A DNA stretch of 64,000 nt, taken from contig NZ_WBJR01000001.1 of the NCBI RefSeq assembly GCF_009296185.1, forward strand, positions 1-64,000. Reading direction: 5' to 3'. The DNA is from Hydrogenovibrio sp. JE_KL2 (GTDB lineage Bacteria > Pseudomonadota > Gammaproteobacteria > Thiomicrospirales > Thiomicrospiraceae). Below are positions 63,372-64,000 of this stretch, in pieces. The translations under genes were made by a program, and so were the position numbers. The notes beneath the pieces are model-generated. The model did not search any database and was not told where the DNA came from. It was given only the letters and a program-made list of their open reading frames with translations. Each line of letters starts with the position of its first letter. Position 1 is the first letter of the stretch.

Positions 63372-63842
63372 TTGAACTATATCACTGCCGAGGGATATCG
63401 CAGAGTCAGCGCTGAACTGGTGGCGTTATGGAAGGTCAAACGTCCTGAGATTGTTAGGGCAATATCTGCCGCAGCAGCTGAAGGAGATCGTTCTGAAAAT
63501 GCGGAGTACATTTACCGCAAGAAAGAACTGAGGGAGACAGATCGAAAAATTCGCCACTTAGAGAAGCATCTCAAAGACATTAAAGTGGTGCAAGATAAGC
63601 CCAAAAATAGAAACAAAGTCTTCTTTGGCGCAAGGGTCTCTCTCTGTGGTGAGAGTTTACCGGATGGAGAATGTCAGTATCGTCTAGTCGGCATGATTGA
63701 GTCGCGACCAGAGGTGGGGGAAATTTCTATTCACTCTCCTGTCGCAAAGGCTTTGCTGGGTAAAGAACTTGGTGATGAAGTGGTGATTGTGCTGCCAACG
63801 GGCGAAAAAAGATTGGTTGAAATCGTCGAAATAGATTATTGA
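63372..63842 (+). CDS. greB: Transcription elongation factor GreB
   Basis: A 156-residue GreA/GreB protein that stimulates transcript cleavage by backtracked RNA polymerase. The coiled-coil tip is AEGDRSENAEYIYRKKELRE with the catalytic acidic residues; the C-terminal domain ends GEKRLVEIVEIDY. The sequence YRKKELRE and shorter basic patch favour GreB over GreA. It begins with TTG at 63372, immediately after the previous stop codon. Confidence 0.92.
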   Translation: MNYITAEGYRRVSAELVALWKVKRPEIVRAISAAAAEGDRSENAEYIYRKKELRETDRKIRHLEKHLKDIKVVQDKPKNRNKVFFGARVSLCGESLPDGECQYRLVGMIESRPEVGEISIHSPVAKALLGKELGDEVVIVLPTGEKRLVEIVEIDY

Positions 63843-63937
63843 GAAATGCATAAAGGCGAATGCCTTTGCTGTGAATGGCTAAGGATTTGCTTGCCGGATA
63901 GCACAAAAGTTTTATTGTGCTATTTGGGTAAGGATAT

Positions 63938-64000
63938 ATGGAAAAGGAAAGGCAAATGGGTTGGATTATTAAAGATCACTATGAAGATGAGTACGATTTT
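63938..64000 (+). CDS. Partial open frame running off the window end
   Basis: ATG at 63938 preceded by AAGGATAT opens a frame of 21 codons to the window end (MEKERQMGWIIKDHYEDEYD then Phe). An internal ATG at 63956 is an alternative start. Too short to assign. Confidence 0.5.
   Translation, partial: MEKERQMGWIIKDHYEDEYDF

Noticed and set aside
63852-63920. Terminator after greB
   Set aside because: AAAGGC-GAAT-GCCTTT and GCACAA/TTGTGC can form stems, but neither is followed by a U-run.

Overview
The window reads as chromosome of a gammaproteobacterium, most likely a sulfur-oxidising relative of Hydrogenovibrio, Thiomicrospira or Thiomicrorhabdus. This is inferred from gene content: a flavocytochrome c sulfide dehydrogenase operon with several c-type cytochromes, the lpoA-rsmI-yraN block typical of gammaproteobacteria, and the order thrS-infC-rpmI-rplT-pheS-pheT-ihfA-merR. 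No rRNA or tRNA gene was found, so the taxonomic call is not anchored on RNA.

Bases 1-5.5 kb hold a truncated 36/39-bp tandem array, a universal stress protein, a DEDDh exonuclease, a HIRAN-domain protein, a CDF zinc-type exporter, an RluA-type pseudouridine synthase and a YgjP-type metalloprotein. Bases 5.1-10.9 kb are a minus-strand respiratory operon. It begins with two CydA-like membrane proteins, one fused to a cytochrome c domain, followed by a monoheme cytochrome, a Tat-exported FCSD flavoprotein, a diheme cytochrome and an unlisted 32-residue membrane peptide. A NifX-like protein lies beyond a strong stem-loop. Many junctions overlap or nearly touch, so the products are probably made together as one sulfide-oxidising electron-transfer complex.

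Bases 11.3-22 kb encode a split AddA/AddB-like repair helicase-nuclease pair, separated by an unrecognised 368-aa protein and an HDOD protein. A methyltransferase, a YhcH-family protein and a YefM-YoeB toxin-antitoxin with a visible promoter and operator follow. Bases 22.2-25.2 kb are the yraN/lpoA/rsmI housekeeping block.

Bases 25.4-52.7 kb are a large surface polysaccharide (O-antigen or capsule) locus. It carries glmS, a hexuronic acid pair, a PglK-like ABC flippase, a GDP-heptose module (hddA, hddC, gmhA), and a possible branched-sugar module (RfbH/ColD-like dehydratase plus a two-subunit transketolase). It also has several glycosyltransferases, a Wzy-like polymerase, asparagine synthase, a WbpV/PglC/WbpM-like initiation module, galE and a short Wzz. 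The centre of the locus looks AT-rich and two glycosyltransferase genes carry poly-G tracts of 10 and 8, as in phase-variable loci.

Bases 52.8-54.2 kb hold comEA and a frameshifted periplasmic ATP-dependent DNA ligase. Bases 54.2-64 kb are housekeeping: pcm, thrS, infC (ATC start), rpmI, rplT, pheS, pheT, ihfA, a MerR regulator, a small membrane protein and greB.

Two dispersed DNA families cut across this. One is a 160-bp, whole-length palindromic element present three times at identical length (704-863, 20100-20259, 54013-54172). The other is a roughly 20-bp motif, consensus AAATCTRCCAGGTTGGGG, present about ten times. The motif occurs inside four genes in different reading frames, in intergenic DNA, and once as an inverted pair; no copy was seen between 22.2 and 51.8 kb. 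Its distribution resembles that of DNA-uptake sequences. No whole-genome count was possible here.
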